Of a stretch of DNA of 64,000 nucleotides, positions 8,588-17,532 are shown in pieces; position 1 is the stretch's first letter, and every line of letters starts with the position of its first letter. This DNA comes from Micromonospora sp. WMMD1082. GTDB taxonomy: Bacteria; Actinomycetota; Actinomycetes; Mycobacteriales; Micromonosporaceae. Both the position numbers and the translations under genes were made by a program. Where the stretch lies: NCBI RefSeq assembly GCF_029626175.1, contig NZ_JARUBM010000002.1, positions 5,845,001 to 5,909,000 on the forward strand, in the 5' to 3' direction. Below the pieces are notes generated by a model. It made no database searches. It saw nothing but the letters and a program-made list of their open reading frames with translations, and had not been told where the DNA came from.

Positions 8588-8820
8588 CCCGCCACCCGTC
8601 CGCCTGCCCACCCGCCGGCCCGCCCCGCACACCGGGGGCGGGCCGGCGTCGTGCCCGGGCCGGGGTGACGTCGTGCCGGGAGCTGGGTGCCGGGCGCCCG
8701 GCACCGGGTGGCGCGGCCGAGGCCGGACCACCCCGTGCACGCGCAGCGCGACGGCTCGTATCCTTTCCGCGAACCGTCGTGCGACGACCGCGAAATGCGA
8801 CGACCGGGAAAGGACATGGT

Positions 8821-10737
8821 GTGAACGACCGGACCGAGACGTTGGAGTTCCAGGCCGAGGCGCGTCAGCTGCTCCGGCTGATGGTCCACTCGATCTACTC
8901 GAACAAGGACGTCTTCCTCCGCGAGCTGATCTCGAACGCCTCCGATGCGCTGGACAAGCTGCGCCTGGCGGCGCTGCGGGACAAGGACCTCGCCGTCGAC
9001 ACCGGCGACCTGCACATCGCCATCGAGGTCGATCGGGACGCCCGTACCCTCACCGTGCGCGACAACGGCATCGGCATGAGCCGCGACGAGGTCGTCTCCG
9101 TCATCGGCACCATCGCCAAGTCCGGCACCGCCGAGCTGCTGCGCCAGCTGCGCGAGGCCAAGGACGCGGGCGCGTCGCAGGAGCTGATCGGCCAGTTCGG
9201 CGTCGGCTTCTACGCCGCGTTCATGGTCGCCGAGTCGGTCGAGCTGGTGACGCGCCGGGCCGGCGAGAGCGTCGGCACCCGCTGGGAGTCCAGCGGCGAG
9301 GGCACGTACACCATCGCCGCGCTCGACGACGCGCCGCAGGGCACGGCGGTGACGCTGCGCCTCAAGCCGGCCGACGACGAGGACAACCTGCACGACTACA
9401 CCGCCGAGTGGACCATCCGCGAGATCGTCAAGCGCTACTCCGACTTCATCGCCCACCCGATCCGGATGACCGTGCAGCGGCCCGGCACCGACGAGGCCGA
9501 GGCCACCACCGAGACGGTCACCCTCAACTCGATGAAGGCGCTCTGGGCCCGCCCGCGCGGCGAGGTCGAGCCGGCCGAGTACCACGAGTTCTACAAGCAC
9601 GTCAGCCACGACTGGGCGGACCCGCTGGAGACCATCCACATGCGGGGCGAGGGGACCTTCGAGTACGAGGCGCTGCTGTTCATTCCGACGCACGCGCCGC
9701 TGGATCTCTTCTCCCACCAGGGACGCCGGGGCGTGCAGCTCTACGTCAAGCGCGTGTTCATCATGGACGACTGCGACGCGCTCATGCCCAACTACCTGCG
9801 CTTCGTCAAGGGCGTGGTGGACGCCCACGACCTGTCGCTGAACATCTCCCGGGAGATCCTCCAGCAGGACCGCCAGATCAGTGCCGTGCGCCGCCGCCTG
9901 GTGAAGAAGGTCCTCGCCACCGTCACCGACCTCAAGACCGGGCAACCGGAGCGGTACCGCACCTTCTGGACCGAGTTCGGGCCGGTGGTCAAGGAGGGCC
10001 TGCTCGAGGACGCCGACAACCAGAACGCCCTGCTGGAGATCCTCTCCGTCGCCTCCACCCACGACCCGGCCGAGCCGACCGACCTGGCCGGCTACGTGGC
10101 CCGGATGCGCGAGGGCCAGACCGACATCTACTACGCCACCGGCGAGAACCGCGCCACCATCGAGAACTCCCCGCACATGGAGGCGTTCCGGGCCAAGAAC
10201 TACGAGGTGCTGCTGCTCACCGACCCGGTCGACGAGGTCTGGGTGGAGCGGGTGGGCAGCTACGACGGCAAGACGCTGCGCTCGGTCGCCAAGGGCCAGG
10301 TCGACCTGGACACCGAGCAGGAGCGTACCGAGGCCGAGGCCGAGCGCGAGCGGCAGCGCACCGAGTACGCCGACCTGCTCGGCTGGATGGGCGGGGTGCT
10401 CGCCGACAGCGTGAAGGAGGTACGCCTGTCGTCGCGGCTGACCACCTCGCCGGCCTGCGTGGTCGGCGACGCGCACGACCTCACCCCGACGCTGGAGAAG
10501 ATGTACCGCGCGATGGGGCAGGAGGTGCCGAAGGTCAAACGGATCCTGGAACTCAACCCGAACCATCCGCTCGTCACCGGCCTGCGCAAGGCGCACGAGC
10601 AGGGCGACGCCGACGCCTCCCTGGCGGAGACCGCCGAGCTGCTGTACGGCACGGCGCTGCTCGCCGAGGGCGGTGACCTGACCGACCCGTCGCGCTTCGC
10701 CCGGATCCTCGCCGCCCGCCTCGCCCGCACCCTCTGA
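8821..10737 (+). CDS. htpG: Molecular chaperone HtpG (Hsp90)
   Basis: A 638-residue bacterial Hsp90, full length for the family. The N-terminal GHKL ATPase domain begins TETLEFQAEARQLLRLMVHS and holds ELISNASDALDKLR, DNGIGMSRDEV and GQFGVGFYAAFMVA, which make the ATP pocket and lid. The middle domain includes the catalytic-loop region around NISREILQQDR, and the C-terminal dimerisation domain follows. GTG at 8821 is used; nearby ATG 8816 and GTG 8819 are out of frame. The gene stands alone, and a long hairpin follows it. It folds client proteins under stress in the cytoplasm. Confidence 0.95.
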   Translation: MNDRTETLEFQAEARQLLRLMVHSIYSNKDVFLRELISNASDALDKLRLAALRDKDLAVDTGDLHIAIEVDRDARTLTVRDNGIGMSRDEVVSVIGTIAKSGTAELLRQLREAKDAGASQELIGQFGVGFYAAFMVAESVELVTRRAGESVGTRWESSGEGTYTIAALDDAPQGTAVTLRLKPADDEDNLHDYTAEWTIREIVKRYSDFIAHPIRMTVQRPGTDEAEATTETVTLNSMKALWARPRGEVEPAEYHEFYKHVSHDWADPLETIHMRGEGTFEYEALLFIPTHAPLDLFSHQGRRGVQLYVKRVFIMDDCDALMPNYLRFVKGVVDAHDLSLNISREILQQDRQISAVRRRLVKKVLATVTDLKTGQPERYRTFWTEFGPVVKEGLLEDADNQNALLEILSVASTHDPAEPTDLAGYVARMREGQTDIYYATGENRATIENSPHMEAFRAKNYEVLLLTDPVDEVWVERVGSYDGKTLRSVAKGQVDLDTEQERTEAEAERERQRTEYADLLGWMGGVLADSVKEVRLSSRLTTSPACVVGDAHDLTPTLEKMYRAMGQEVPKVKRILELNPNHPLVTGLRKAHEQGDADASLAETAELLYGTALLAEGGDLTDPSRFARILAARLARTL

Positions 10738-10755
10738 CCGGGCTTTCATGATCAC

Positions 10756-10816
10756 GCTCGATCGGGGATCGAGTGGCATCGAGGTCGCTACGGAGCCACT
10801 CGATCCCGGATCGAGC
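10756..10816 (+). terminator. Long inverted repeat downstream of htpG
   Basis: The left arm 10756-10777 (GCTCGATCGGGGATCGAG plus TGGC) pairs with the right arm 10795-10816 at 21 of 22 positions, with a 17-nt loop. It begins 18 bp after the htpG stop. It most likely acts as a terminator. Its internal repeated GATCGAG words could also be protein-binding sites for the next gene. Confidence 0.55.
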
Positions 10817-10889
10817 AGCTCGGGCAGGAGCTAACGTCTATCGTCTACAGCCTGCGGGCGGACGGCATCACGGGCACAGGGGCGGGCAC

Positions 10890-11471
10890 ATGAGCGAGGA
10901 CCACGAGGCCGCTGGGGCGATGAGCTTCATCTTCGAGGCAGGTGTGCTCAAGCGCGCGGCCCGTACGGGCTGGTGGTTCGCCGGTATCGCGCAGCCCGAG
11001 TCGATCGCCGAGCATTCGTTCCGCACCGCGCTCATCGGCATGATGCTCGCCGCGATGGAGGGTGCCGACCCTGCCCGGGTGTCCATGCTCTGTGTCCTGC
11101 ACGACACCCAGGAAACCCGGATCACCGACATCCCGCACATCGCCAAGCGCTACCTCACCGCCGTACCCAACACCACCGTCACCGCCGACCAGGTCGCCAC
11201 CTGTCCACCCACCGTCGCCGACGTGATCACGGCCGCCGTCGCCGAGTACGAGGCCGGCGAAACCCTCGAAGCCGTCGTCGCCCGTGACGCCGACAAGCTC
11301 GAATGCCTCGTCCAAGCCGTCGAGTACCGCCACCAGGGCATCGACAACGTCCAACGCTGGATCGACAGCTCCCGCGCCGCGCTCAAGACCGATTCCGCCC
11401 ACCGCCTCGCCGACGCCGCCCTCACCGGTCAGCCTCTCGCCTGGCTCGCCCCGCCCGCACCACCGCAGTAG
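10890..11471 (+). CDS. HD-domain hydrolase (YfbR/HDDC2-like)
   Basis: A 193-residue HD-domain protein. The metal-binding residues are visible as H in AEHSFRTA, the HD pair in CVLHDTQETR and D in ARDADKLECLV, in the order and spacing of the YfbR/HDDC2 group, which are 5'-deoxynucleotidases or related nucleotide hydrolases. The opening FIFEAGVLKRAARTGWW fits the same group. Translation is placed at ATG 10890; upstream codons in this frame run through the htpG terminator and are not protein-like. Substrate specificity cannot be told from sequence. Confidence 0.8.
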   Translation: MSEDHEAAGAMSFIFEAGVLKRAARTGWWFAGIAQPESIAEHSFRTALIGMMLAAMEGADPARVSMLCVLHDTQETRITDIPHIAKRYLTAVPNTTVTADQVATCPPTVADVITAAVAEYEAGETLEAVVARDADKLECLVQAVEYRHQGIDNVQRWIDSSRAALKTDSAHRLADAALTGQPLAWLAPPAPPQ

Positions 11472-11516
11472 CGCGCCAGGCGTGGAGTTCCGGGTGGCTG
11501 GGTACCACTCGCCGGC

Positions 11517-12458
11517 ATGAGTGCGAGTGTGCTGGTGGACCCGGAGCGGCCGGCGCCCGCCGTGCCGGTCGGCACCGTCGCGGTGGTGGCGCACCGGAAG
11601 AAGACCCTCGGCGGCGGCCTGGACGAGCTGCGGGCCGCACTGGTCGACGCGGGCGTCGACAAGCTCCTCTGGTACGAGGTGCCGAAGAGCCGCAAGGCGC
11701 CGAAGAAGCTCCGCAAGGCGCTCGACCGGGGCGCCGAACTGGTCTTCGTCTGGGGTGGCGACGGTATGGTGCAGCGCTGCGCCGACACGCTGGCCGGATC
11801 GAAGACGCCGATGGCGATCCTGCCCGCCGGCACCGCCAACCTCTTCGCCGGCAACCTGGGCATCCCCGAGGATCTGCCGGAGGCGGTCCGGATCGGCCTG
11901 CACGGCCGGCGTCGCCGCCTCGACCTGGGCAAACTCAACGGGGAGCACTTCGCGGTGATGGCCGGTGCCGGGTTCGACGGCGACCTCATCCGGGAGGCCG
12001 ACCGGGAGCTGAAGGGTCGCCTGGGCCGCCTCGCCTACGTCTGGACCGGCCTGCGGCACGTACGCGGCGAGCTGACCCGTACCCGGATCACCGTCGACGG
12101 TGACACCTGGTTCGACGGCGAGGCGAGCTGCGTGCTGTTCGGCAACGTCGGCACCATCACCGGCGGCATCCCCGCCTTCGACGACGCCCGCCCGGACAGC
12201 GGCTCGCTGGAGATCGGGGTCTCCACGGCGAGCGGCGCCATCGACTGGGCGCGCACCCTCGGCAAGATGGCCACCGGCCGGTCTGAGGAGTCGACGTTCG
12301 TCCGGATCACCCGGGGGCGCAAGGTCACGGTCCGCTTCGCCGAGCCGAAGACGTATGAGCTGGACGGGGGCGCTCGCACGACGGCCCGGAAGTTGACCGT
12401 ACGCGCGGTGCCCGCCGCCCTGACCGTCTGCTGCCCCAACGGTGCGGCGGATCGGTGA
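11517..12458 (+). CDS. Diacylglycerol kinase-family lipid kinase
   Basis: A 313-residue cytoplasmic protein of the DagK/YegS/sphingosine-kinase fold. The glycine-rich nucleotide motif WGGDGMVQRCADTL (about residue 78) and PAGTANLFAGNLG are diagnostic, and NVGTITGGIPAFDDARPDSG belongs to the C-terminal half. Members phosphorylate lipids such as diacylglycerol or undecaprenol-type substrates; which one is unknown. Its 3' end overlaps the convergent MFS gene by 134 bp. Confidence 0.8.
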   Translation: MSASVLVDPERPAPAVPVGTVAVVAHRKKTLGGGLDELRAALVDAGVDKLLWYEVPKSRKAPKKLRKALDRGAELVFVWGGDGMVQRCADTLAGSKTPMAILPAGTANLFAGNLGIPEDLPEAVRIGLHGRRRRLDLGKLNGEHFAVMAGAGFDGDLIREADRELKGRLGRLAYVWTGLRHVRGELTRTRITVDGDTWFDGEASCVLFGNVGTITGGIPAFDDARPDSGSLEIGVSTASGAIDWARTLGKMATGRSEESTFVRITRGRKVTVRFAEPKTYELDGGARTTARKLTVRAVPAALTVCCPNGAADR

Positions 12459-13632
12459 GCCGACCACGCCACGTCACGGCGGCGGCGGTGAGGCAGACGG
12501 CGGCGGCGAGGACGAGCGGCGGACGGCCGCCCAACAGCACGGCGGCGGAGCCGAGCGGGGTCGCCACCGCGATCGGCCCGAACATGACCGTGTTGGCGGT
12601 GGCGGCGACCCGGCCGAGCAACTCGTCGGGGCTGTGCGTCTGGACGGCGGTGACGGCCGCGACGAGTGCCCACGGTAGCCCTAACCCGGTTACGACCGAC
12701 GCGGCGACGACCGCCGGCCACCAGGGCAGGCACCGGCCCAGGCAGCTCACCGCGAAGAGTGCCGCGCCGGCCACCGCCACGGCGGTCGGGTCGAACCGGG
12801 CGATCAGTCGGCCGACGATCAGCCCGCCGGCGATCGAGCCGGCGCCCTGGGCGCTGAGCAGGACGCCGAGGAACGTCGCCGGCAGCCCGAGCGTGTCGGT
12901 GACGATGCCGTACCCGGCGGCGGTGACGAAGCCGGACATGCCGATGGCGACGGCGGCCAGCGCCACCGGCCGCCGGATGGACGGGGAGCCGAACAGGACG
13001 GTGAGGCCGGCGCGCACGCCCTGGCGGCGGGGCGCGGCGGTCGACGGCGTACGGGTGAGGCGCAGCGCCGCGTAGCCGGCCGCGGCCAGGGCCGGCAGGG
13101 CGGCGGCGAGCAGGGCGACGACGTGCCCGCCCTGCCAGGCGTAGAGGCCGGCGCCGGCCAGCGGGGCGACGAGCTTGACGCCCTCCTGGGCGCTGGAGCG
13201 CCAGCCGTTGACGTGACCGAGTTCGGCGGGCGACAGCGCGGCGGGCAGCAGGGCGCTCTCGCCCGCGTCGACGAGGACGTACGCGATGCCGTAGACCGTG
13301 GACACGCAGAACAGCAGCCACACCTGGCCGGGGCCACGGACCGCCAGCAGGGCGGGCAGGGTGGCGGTGAGGGTCAGGTTCGCCGCGATGACGAGCGGGC
13401 GCCGGGGCAGCCGGTCGACGAGCGCACCGAGCCACGGACCGGCGAGGGTGGGGGCGTACACGCAGAGGCCGGCGAGCGCGGCCAGGCCGGGGGAGCCGGT
13501 GAGGTCGAGGATCCAGATGCCCGCGACCAGGGCCATGGCGCTGCCGCCGAGGCCGGACAGCAGCGATACCGCCACGAACAGGATCGCGTTGCGCCGCACG
13601 AGCCCTCCAAGAGTTGAGTCAAGGTGGCTCAT
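12325..13632 (-). CDS. MFS transporter (drug-efflux type)
   Basis: A 435-residue major facilitator with about 12 hydrophobic helices. The loop after helix 2 reads WLGALVDRLPRRPLVIAANL, matching the DRxxRR motif of MFS exporters, and the protein resembles actinobacterial MFS_3-type exporters. The start at ATG 13632 is preferred over upstream codons that would run into the palindrome at 13676-13694. The last 50 residues are Arg/Ser-rich, read antisense through the kinase gene and are unlike the family, so a late frameshift or read-through extension is possible. The regulator gene upstream and the shared palindromes suggest induced efflux. Confidence 0.8.
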   Translation of the reverse strand: MSHLDSTLGGLVRRNAILFVAVSLLSGLGGSAMALVAGIWILDLTGSPGLAALAGLCVYAPTLAGPWLGALVDRLPRRPLVIAANLTLTATLPALLAVRGPGQVWLLFCVSTVYGIAYVLVDAGESALLPAALSPAELGHVNGWRSSAQEGVKLVAPLAGAGLYAWQGGHVVALLAAALPALAAAGYAALRLTRTPSTAAPRRQGVRAGLTVLFGSPSIRRPVALAAVAIGMSGFVTAAGYGIVTDTLGLPATFLGVLLSAQGAGSIAGGLIVGRLIARFDPTAVAVAGAALFAVSCLGRCLPWWPAVVAASVVTGLGLPWALVAAVTAVQTHSPDELLGRVAATANTVMFGPIAVATPLGSAAVLLGGRPPLVLAAAVCLTAAAVTWRGRLTDPPHRWGSRRSGRRAPRVRSTSGPSCERPRPAHTSSARRSGP

Positions 13633-13675
13633 AGCCTCGACCCTGAGTCGCATCGAGGCAATAGGCGTCAACGGA

Positions 13676-13694
13676 TGTCAACGATGGGTTGACA
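13676..13694. promoter_or_regulatory. Palindromic operator candidate upstream of the MFS gene
   Basis: TGTCAACGATGGGTTGACA is a perfect 6-bp inverted repeat with a 7-bp spacer. It overlaps the stop codon of the upstream regulator gene and lies 44 bp before the MFS start. An additional direct GTCAAC lies at 13667. The same TGTCAA-N7-TTGACA arrangement is found at the regulator's own start (14155-14181). Confidence 0.6.
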
Positions 13695-14157
13695 GGATGG
13701 CGGCGAGGTCGTGGGCGGTCGCGCGTACCGGCGCGGGCAGGCCGGGGGCGGGTGGGGCCAGGTCGGCGCAGATCCGCGCGGCCAGGTCGTACAGGCCGCC
13801 CGGCTCGGCCTCCAGGGCGAGCTGCGTGGTGCGGCGGGTCAGCGCGGCCCGGGGAAACCGGCCGTCCCAGCGCCGGTCGGCGTCGATCCAGCGCCGCAGG
13901 TCGGCGAGGAGGCCGCGCAGCGCGGCGATCTCCGCCGGCCAGTGCCGGTCGGCATCCGTCCGGCGGGCTCCCCGGGCGGCGGCGAGGCGCTGGCGGCGCT
14001 GCTCGGCGGCCTGCCGGCTGCCCAGCCCGAGGGCGTCGGCGACCTGGGTCCAGGTCGCGCCGGCCTGCCGCGCCCGGTCGATGAGGTCCAGTTCGCTGTC
14101 GTCGAGCCGGGCCCGGGCGGCCGGGATCGCGGTGAGCCGGTCGAGCGCGTCACGCAC
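13678..14157 (-). CDS. Helix-turn-helix regulator, probable repressor of the MFS gene
   Basis: A 159-residue protein whose N-terminal half contains a helix-turn-helix-like segment, RARQAGATWTQVADALGLGS (about residues 28-47), resembling sigma-region-4/AsnC-type DNA-binding helices, followed by a basic stretch RQAAEQRRQRL. The C-terminal half has no recognised ligand domain. It starts at GTG 14157 inside a 27-bp palindrome, and a second palindrome of the same design covers its stop codon and precedes the MFS gene. This suggests it binds both, controlling itself and the exporter. The family name is uncertain. Confidence 0.6.
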   Translation of the reverse strand: MRDALDRLTAIPAARARLDDSELDLIDRARQAGATWTQVADALGLGSRQAAEQRRQRLAAARGARRTDADRHWPAEIAALRGLLADLRRWIDADRRWDGRFPRAALTRRTTQLALEAEPGGLYDLAARICADLAPPAPGLPAPVRATAHDLAAILSTHR

Positions 14158-14181
14158 CTGTCAACGTTACATTGACAGGTG
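14155..14181. promoter_or_regulatory. Palindromic operator candidate at the regulator start
   Basis: CACCTGTCAA and TTGACAGGTG form a perfect 10-bp inverted repeat around the 7-bp spacer CGTTACA. It includes the GTG start region of the regulator gene. The core TGTCAA-N7-TTGACA is identical in design to the site at 13676-13694. Confidence 0.6.
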
Positions 14182-14207
14182 CGTGGACGGACGGGGCCGG
14201 CCCGGCG

Positions 14208-14531
14208 TCAGGCGGCGGCCGACTCGCGGTGCGACTGCTCGGCAGCCCAGTGGGGCAGCGCGGCCGGGGTCCGCCAGTCGCCCTGCTGTGGGCTCGCGGG
14301 CTGCTGCGGCTCGTCCGAGCCGCCCTGCGCGAGGCTGAGCGCCCGCTGAGCCTGCTGCCACGGATCGCAGGGCCAGGGCTGGCCGGCGCAGAGCAGGTGG
14401 GCGCAGCCGCCGTCCTCGGCCGGTGCGTGGGCGTCGGCGACGTCCAGGGCCAGCCGCCACAGCAGCGGGTCGGTGACCTCCGCAGGGCGGTCGGCGGTAT
14501 GGCTGTGCCGGTCGGTGACGTTCTCGGACAC
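14208..14531 (-). CDS. Small actinobacterial protein of unknown function
   Basis: A 107-residue soluble protein. A central stretch ADAHAPAEDGGCAHLLCAGQ followed by PWPCDPWQQA has three Cys residues that could bind metal, and the rest is Gln/Ala-rich and probably flexible. The start at GTG 14531 follows a strong GAGGGGGGA ribosome site; a longer frame to 14666 lacks one. It appears to be a single-gene unit divergent from the carboxypeptidase gene. I do not recognise a named family beyond seeing that the Cys-containing core is the likely conserved part. Confidence 0.5.
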   Translation of the reverse strand: MSENVTDRHSHTADRPAEVTDPLLWRLALDVADAHAPAEDGGCAHLLCAGQPWPCDPWQQAQRALSLAQGGSDEPQQPASPQQGDWRTPAALPHWAAEQSHRESAAA

Positions 14532-14654
14532 GCGTGGTCCCCCCTCGTTGTCGAGCTTCACGCTTGTGGTCTCCAGTCTGCACGCAGGCCAAACACCGGA
14601 CCGGTGACGGTGGGGCGAGGTGGGCGCGGTCACCGGGTCCGGGACCGCCGAGGA

Positions 14655-14684
14655 TTGACAGATCACTATCTGCGGGCGAAGGAT
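14655..14684 (+). promoter_or_regulatory. Candidate sigma-70-type promoter for the carboxypeptidase gene
   Basis: TTGACA (14655-14660) is separated by 18 bp from AAGGAT (14679-14684). The -35 box is perfect and the -10 box weak. It lies about 115 bp before the carboxypeptidase start in an otherwise gene-free and comparatively AT-rich stretch. Confidence 0.35.
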
Positions 14685-14800
14685 ATCGGCAACTGATCAC
14701 CCTTTACCTCCGGATGCGCGACGCTGCGTAATCGGCGATGCGGGCAGCGTCGACACCCGTTCCGTCCGCGCCGCGCGCCGAGAAGAGGGGCGACCGCCTC

Positions 14801-17248
14801 ATGTCCGAAGCTCGCGCGGGTTCCCGGTGGCGACGCCGGCTGCCCGTATCCACCGCCCTGGCCGCCGTGTCGGCCGTGTTGTTGCTGGTCGGCCCGGCGG
14901 CCGCCGTCGTGCCGCAGGCCGCCGCGCCCGTTGCCGCACCGGCGGACCTCGGTCGGCTCGCCGACGAGCAGGCCAGCGTGGTCGAGGTGGTGCTGGCCGG
15001 CACCGCCGAACTCGACGCCCTGGTGGCCACCGGCGTCGACCTCGACCATCACGTCAGCCACACCGGGGACGGCATCGTCGTGCACGCGGTGGTGACCGGC
15101 AACGAGGTCGCCACGCTGACCCGGGCCGGCTTCACCTTCGGCCGGGTGCTGCACACCTCCGCCGACGCGCAGGACCGGGTGGCCGAGCGGGAGGCGACCA
15201 TCGCCGCCCACGTGGCGGACAACCAGGAGTTCGCCGCCGCGACGGGCTTCTCGGCCCAGTCCACCATCTCCGACGTCAAGATCATTCGGGCGGACTACTA
15301 CACCTCCGGCGACACCGAGGTGCTGTCGGTCGAGGCCAAGTGGGCACAGGGGCAGGCGGAGAGCACCCCGTTGACCGTCGAGCGGGACAGCGGGCCGGGC
15401 ACCGAGATCGGTTCCGGCGGTACGCAGACCATCTCCCGCTTCGTCGACGCCGGCGTCTACCTCTACCACCGGGGCGCGGCCCAGGTGAGCACCCGCCCGG
15501 CGTACGTGCGGATCACCAGCCCGAGCGGTGACGTGGCCGTGGCCAAGGTCGAGCAGTGGCTGCCCATCCCCCCGACGAACCCCGAGGGACCGGGCTACAT
15601 GAAGGACTTCGTGGCCAGCTACCTCACGCCGACCGAGCTGTACGACCGGATCAAGGCCCTGGCCGCGCAGTACCCGAGGCTGGCCGAGATCGTCGAACTG
15701 CCCCACCGGACCAACGGCTACCGGCGGCAGGCGCAGGCCGTGCTGGGCACCGTCGACGCCAGCCGGGTCGCGGTGGACTCGCTGGCCTGGGGTCACCAGG
15801 GCGGCAACGACATCTCGGTCGAACTCGCCGATCCCGGTGCGGCCGACGCGCCCCTGGCGGTGACCGTCACCGGCAGCCAGGTCCGCGTCGACCTCGCCAC
15901 CGACGGCAGCGGCACCGTCACCAGCACCGCCGCGCAGGTGGTCGCCGCGCTCAACGCGCAGGCGGGGACGCTGCTGACCGCGTACACCTATCGGGGTAGC
16001 CCGGGCGCCGGCGTGGTCGCGCCGGCCGCGCCGACCGCGCTCTCCGACGGCCTCTCCGCGCCGGCGGCGGTCTCCCGCGACCCGCACCCGGTGTACGCGA
16101 TCCGCATCGGTAAGCACCGGGACGGCTCCCGCCTCGGTGTGCTCGCCTACGCGCAGGAACACGCGCGGGAGTGGGTGCCCCCGTTGGTCACCATCGAGAC
16201 CGCCGAGCGGCTGCTGCGCAACTACGCGCACGACCGCAAGACCCGCGAGCTGGTGGACAACCTCGACATCTGGATCGCCCCGTCGATCAATCCGGACGGC
16301 GGGCACTACTCGTTCTACGACTTCAACTCGCAGCGCAAGAACATGACCAACCACTGCACCTCGGAGACGTCCGGCGACTTCCTCGGTCGCAACTCCTGGG
16401 GGGTGGACAACAACCGCAACTACACCGAGTACAGCATGTTCGATGGCTACTCGGGCGCGTCGGCCAGCTGCACCAGCGGCACGTACGCCGGGCCGAGCGA
16501 GCTGTCGGAGCCGGAGAGCCGCAACGTCGACTGGCTGGCCGCCCGGCCGAACATCCGGTTCTCGATGAACCTGCACTCCTCGGGCAACTACTTCATGTGG
16601 TCGCCCGGCTCGTACGCGACCCCGGGGCGGATCTCCGCGCCGCGACCCACGCTGGCCGAGGAGTCGCTGTTCTGGGGTGCCTCGTCGCGGATCCTGACCG
16701 CCATCAAGCGGCACCGCAACCTGGCGGTCACCCCGGCCCGGACCGGCCCGATCGCCGACGTGCTCTACTCGGCGGCCGGCAACTCCGGTGACATGCTCTG
16801 GTACAGGTACGGCATCTACGCCTGGAACTTCGAGGTCGGCACGTCGTTCCAGCCGACCTGGAGCGAGGCGCACGCCGAAACCATGGAGTTCGCCAACGGT
16901 CTGGTGGAGCTGCTGCGGGTGGCCCGCGACTTCGACACGGACAAGAAGAAGCCGACCAGCTCGCTGTCGGTGACCGCGAGCGCCACCCCGGGCATGGTGG
17001 ACGTGACGTTCTCCACCAGCGAACCGGCGGCGGTCTTCTACACCCTCGACCGGACCCGACCCACCTACGACTCCACGCTCTACGGCTCGGCGGGCATCCG
17101 GGAGGGCGGGGAGACGCTGACCGTCCCGGTCGGCACGACCGTGCACTGGTTCTCGGTGGACGCGGCGGGCAACGTGGAGAAGAACTACAAGCCCGACGGC
17201 AGGGGCAACAACTACAACAAGGAGAAGCTCAAGGCACCGAAGCGCTGA
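14801..17248 (+). CDS. Secreted M14-family zinc carboxypeptidase
   Basis: An 815-residue exported peptidase. A basic N-terminus and hydrophobic core (LPVSTALAAVSAVLLLVGPA) form a signal peptide. A 250-residue N-terminal region precedes the M14 domain. Zinc ligands are visible as QEHAREW (about His454, Glu457) and the later His of MNLHSSG. Substrate-binding NNRNY and the catalytic Glu in WNFEVGTSF (about residue 678) are present, so the enzyme should be active. The C-terminal 100 residues form a small beta domain (SATPGMVDVTFS...). An insertion of about 100 residues between the start of the M14 domain and the HxxE motif is unusual. Start 14801 is chosen for its signal peptide. A hairpin follows the stop. 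Confidence 0.9.
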   Translation: MSEARAGSRWRRRLPVSTALAAVSAVLLLVGPAAAVVPQAAAPVAAPADLGRLADEQASVVEVVLAGTAELDALVATGVDLDHHVSHTGDGIVVHAVVTGNEVATLTRAGFTFGRVLHTSADAQDRVAEREATIAAHVADNQEFAAATGFSAQSTISDVKIIRADYYTSGDTEVLSVEAKWAQGQAESTPLTVERDSGPGTEIGSGGTQTISRFVDAGVYLYHRGAAQVSTRPAYVRITSPSGDVAVAKVEQWLPIPPTNPEGPGYMKDFVASYLTPTELYDRIKALAAQYPRLAEIVELPHRTNGYRRQAQAVLGTVDASRVAVDSLAWGHQGGNDISVELADPGAADAPLAVTVTGSQVRVDLATDGSGTVTSTAAQVVAALNAQAGTLLTAYTYRGSPGAGVVAPAAPTALSDGLSAPAAVSRDPHPVYAIRIGKHRDGSRLGVLAYAQEHAREWVPPLVTIETAERLLRNYAHDRKTRELVDNLDIWIAPSINPDGGHYSFYDFNSQRKNMTNHCTSETSGDFLGRNSWGVDNNRNYTEYSMFDGYSGASASCTSGTYAGPSELSEPESRNVDWLAARPNIRFSMNLHSSGNYFMWSPGSYATPGRISAPRPTLAEESLFWGASSRILTAIKRHRNLAVTPARTGPIADVLYSAAGNSGDMLWYRYGIYAWNFEVGTSFQPTWSEAHAETMEFANGLVELLRVARDFDTDKKKPTSSLSVTASATPGMVDVTFSTSEPAAVFYTLDRTRPTYDSTLYGSAGIREGGETLTVPVGTTVHWFSVDAAGNVEKNYKPDGRGNNYNKEKLKAPKR

Positions 17249-17254
17249 CCACCC

Positions 17255-17294
17255 ATGGTGGTCGCGGCCGCCGTCGAACGGCCGCGACCACCAT
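17255..17294. terminator. Perfect 16-bp hairpin after the carboxypeptidase gene
   Basis: ATGGTGGTCGCGGCCG (17255-17270) and CGGCCGCGACCACCAT (17279-17294) pair perfectly with an 8-nt loop, starting 7 bp after the stop codon. It is very GC-rich with no T-tract. The following 238 bp to the next gene hold no convincing ORF. Confidence 0.75.
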
Positions 17295-17532
17295 CCGCGC
17301 GCCGCGGGCAGGCAGCCCGGTATGGACGCTGTCGAGCTGAACCGTCTGTGCTATCAAGCAACTTCGTGGCAGCGTGACGGAGAAGAACGCCGCTCCCACA
17401 CCGCCGCTGTCCCTCGCCGGGCATCCCGGGCCTGCCGGGTATTCGGGCCTGCTGTCGGTGTACGGATTCCAGTGCAGAGCCAGGTGCGCCAGCCGCACAC
17501 AGGTCGGAGCAATTGTGGGGTCCGGAAGCCTC

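Noticed and set aside
8155..10779. 874-codon open frame antisense to htpG
   Set aside because: It is the mirror of a highly conserved GC-biased gene. Its translation is low-complexity, rich in Gly, Val, Arg and His, with no domain.
14666..17146. 826-codon open frame antisense to the M14 carboxypeptidase
   Set aside because: It is antisense to a protein with complete catalytic motifs, and its composition is typical of GC-rich shadow frames.
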